Shown here piece by piece: positions 6,119 through 6,541 of a DNA stretch of 6,541 nucleotides. Positions within the stretch are counted from its first letter, which is position 1, and the number at the start of each line of letters is the position of its first letter. The translations under genes and the position numbers were made by a program. The notes beneath the pieces are model-generated. The model ran no database searches and was not told the origin of the DNA. It was given only the letters and a program-made list of their open reading frames with translations. The DNA is from Pseudomonadota bacterium (GTDB lineage Bacteria; Pseudomonadota; Gammaproteobacteria; Pseudomonadales; Pseudohongiellaceae): contig JADFOC010000158.1 of the NCBI GenBank assembly GCA_022563075.1, positions 1 through 6,541 on the forward strand, written 5' to 3'.

Positions 6119-6484
6119 TTATTTAATGTTTCGTAGCTTTCGATTCTTCTTAATTCTTCTCTTGCGTGCGATCTGCCTCTGAGAAAGATTCTCCTCCCCT
6201 TTCACGAAAGGGTTATCGTCGCTGCGCAGCTCGATCTCGACGGCGGTGTCCGTGGGCACGTGCAGGTGTCGTTGCGCGAGAACGTCGTCGGCCGTGTCGA
6301 GTTGGCGGTCGGGTCCAGGGTAGCGGAGATGCCACTTGAAATCGCGGCCGGTCATGCGGACACGCAACGGCTCGCCTTGGCGGGGTCGTGTCGGATTGGC
6401 GGGTGATGCGACGTTCGTCGCGCCGCGGTCACATCCCGCGATGCCGCCTATCAGAACGATCGCAACCAGGTGTTGCCGGAACAC
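6119..6484 (-). CDS. Chimeric reading frame: cupredoxin lipoprotein N-terminus joined to an unrelated basic tail
   Basis: Residues 1-18 form a lipoprotein signal ending I-A-G-C (Cys18 would be lipidated). Residues 40-90 match the start of a cytochrome c oxidase subunit II-type cupredoxin domain: VRMTGRDFKWHLRYPGPD, then DDV, LHVPTD and ELRSDD. A normal domain would continue with the rest of the copper site (Cys, His and Met ligands); none is present. From residue 91 the family resemblance ends and a tail rich in Lys/Arg follows (ARKRRIKKNRKLRNIK). Base composition drops sharply at the same place. The start is GTG at 6484, 9 bases after the preceding gene's stop, with GAGGAG 12 bases upstream. 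I read this as two gene pieces in one frame by chance: a truncated cupredoxin gene, and the C-terminus of an unidentified gene coupled to the dehydratase. A functional protein is unlikely. Confidence 0.6.
   Translation of the reverse strand: MFRQHLVAIVLIGGIAGCDRGATNVASPANPTRPRQGEPLRVRMTGRDFKWHLRYPGPDRQLDTADDVLAQRHLHVPTDTAVEIELRSDDNPFVKGEENLSQRQIARKRRIKKNRKLRNIK
6197..6214. other. Probable junction between two DNA segments, at an inverted repeat
   Basis: G/C content is 37 of 90 for 6121-6210 and 210 of 321 for 6221-6541. The cupredoxin similarity stops at residue 90 (codon 6215-6217). Exactly here lies an inverted repeat, CCCTTTC (6197-6203) and GAAAGGG (6206-6212), separated by two bases. 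The joint may be biological (recombination or insertion) or an assembly artefact. Confidence 0.55.
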
Positions 6485-6493
6485 CGGTGGAGA

Positions 6494-6541
6494 CTACTCC
6501 TCGACGACCTTGAGTAGCTGGTTGGCTTGGATCGGACCGTC
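6494..6541 (-). CDS. C-terminal end of an unidentified protein (partial)
   Basis: Reading leftwards from the window edge, one frame gives DGPIQANQLLKVVEE followed by TAG at 6496-6494. The stop lies 9 bases before the GTG start of the cupredoxin-type gene, and the GAGGAG just before it could serve as that gene's ribosome binding site, so this looks like the end of an upstream operon partner. A SCO-type copper chaperone would suit the neighbourhood, but 15 residues do not prove it. The other two frames are also open over so short a stretch, so the call depends on context. Confidence 0.4.
   Translation of the reverse strand, partial: DGPIQANQLLKVVEE

Overview
The window looks like chromosomal DNA of a Gram-negative bacterium, most likely a marine-type gammaproteobacterium. 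This rests on the exported-protein families present, a Tat leader and a mid-range base composition; it is an inference from remembered family distribution, not a search. Almost everything is on the minus strand. The exception is one broken plus-strand gene.

Layout from left to right. At 1-58 is the first 19 codons of a minus-strand Tat-exported protein that runs off the edge. A 318-base gap follows, ending in a strong bidirectional hairpin terminator (304-339). This serves a small secreted DUF6265-like protein (377-856, minus). The divergent spacer upstream of it carries a perfect 19-base dyad (962-980). A plus-strand gene for an exported protein follows (1030-2034). It is open over 334 codons except for two single-base nonsense changes (TGA at 1156, TAG at 1513), so I call it a pseudogene. 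A small VOC/glyoxalase-fold gene (2126-2503, minus) is bracketed by two same-orientation copies of a palindromic repeat (2061-2110 and 2574-2634).

An apparent minus-strand operon runs from 6113 to 2652: a PLP-dependent threonine/serine dehydratase-like enzyme, an M18-type aminopeptidase with a signal peptide, and a metallo-beta-lactamase-fold hydrolase. Gaps are 50 and 16 bases. A peptide and hydroxy-amino-acid catabolism theme is plausible but inferred.

At the right edge there is an abrupt break near 6205-6214. From 6221 to the end I count 210 G/C of 321 bases; from 6121 to 6210 I count 37 of 90. The GC-rich part encodes a lipoprotein-type cupredoxin (cytochrome oxidase subunit II-like) and the end of the gene before it. 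The cupredoxin reading frame stops resembling its family exactly at the break and continues into a very basic tail. That tail ends 5 bases before the dehydratase start, so it is probably the true C-terminus of a different gene of the operon. The right end is either a recombination joint or an assembly chimera, and this is the most noteworthy anomaly. I saw no convincing new defence or mobile system, no CRISPR array and no RNA gene.
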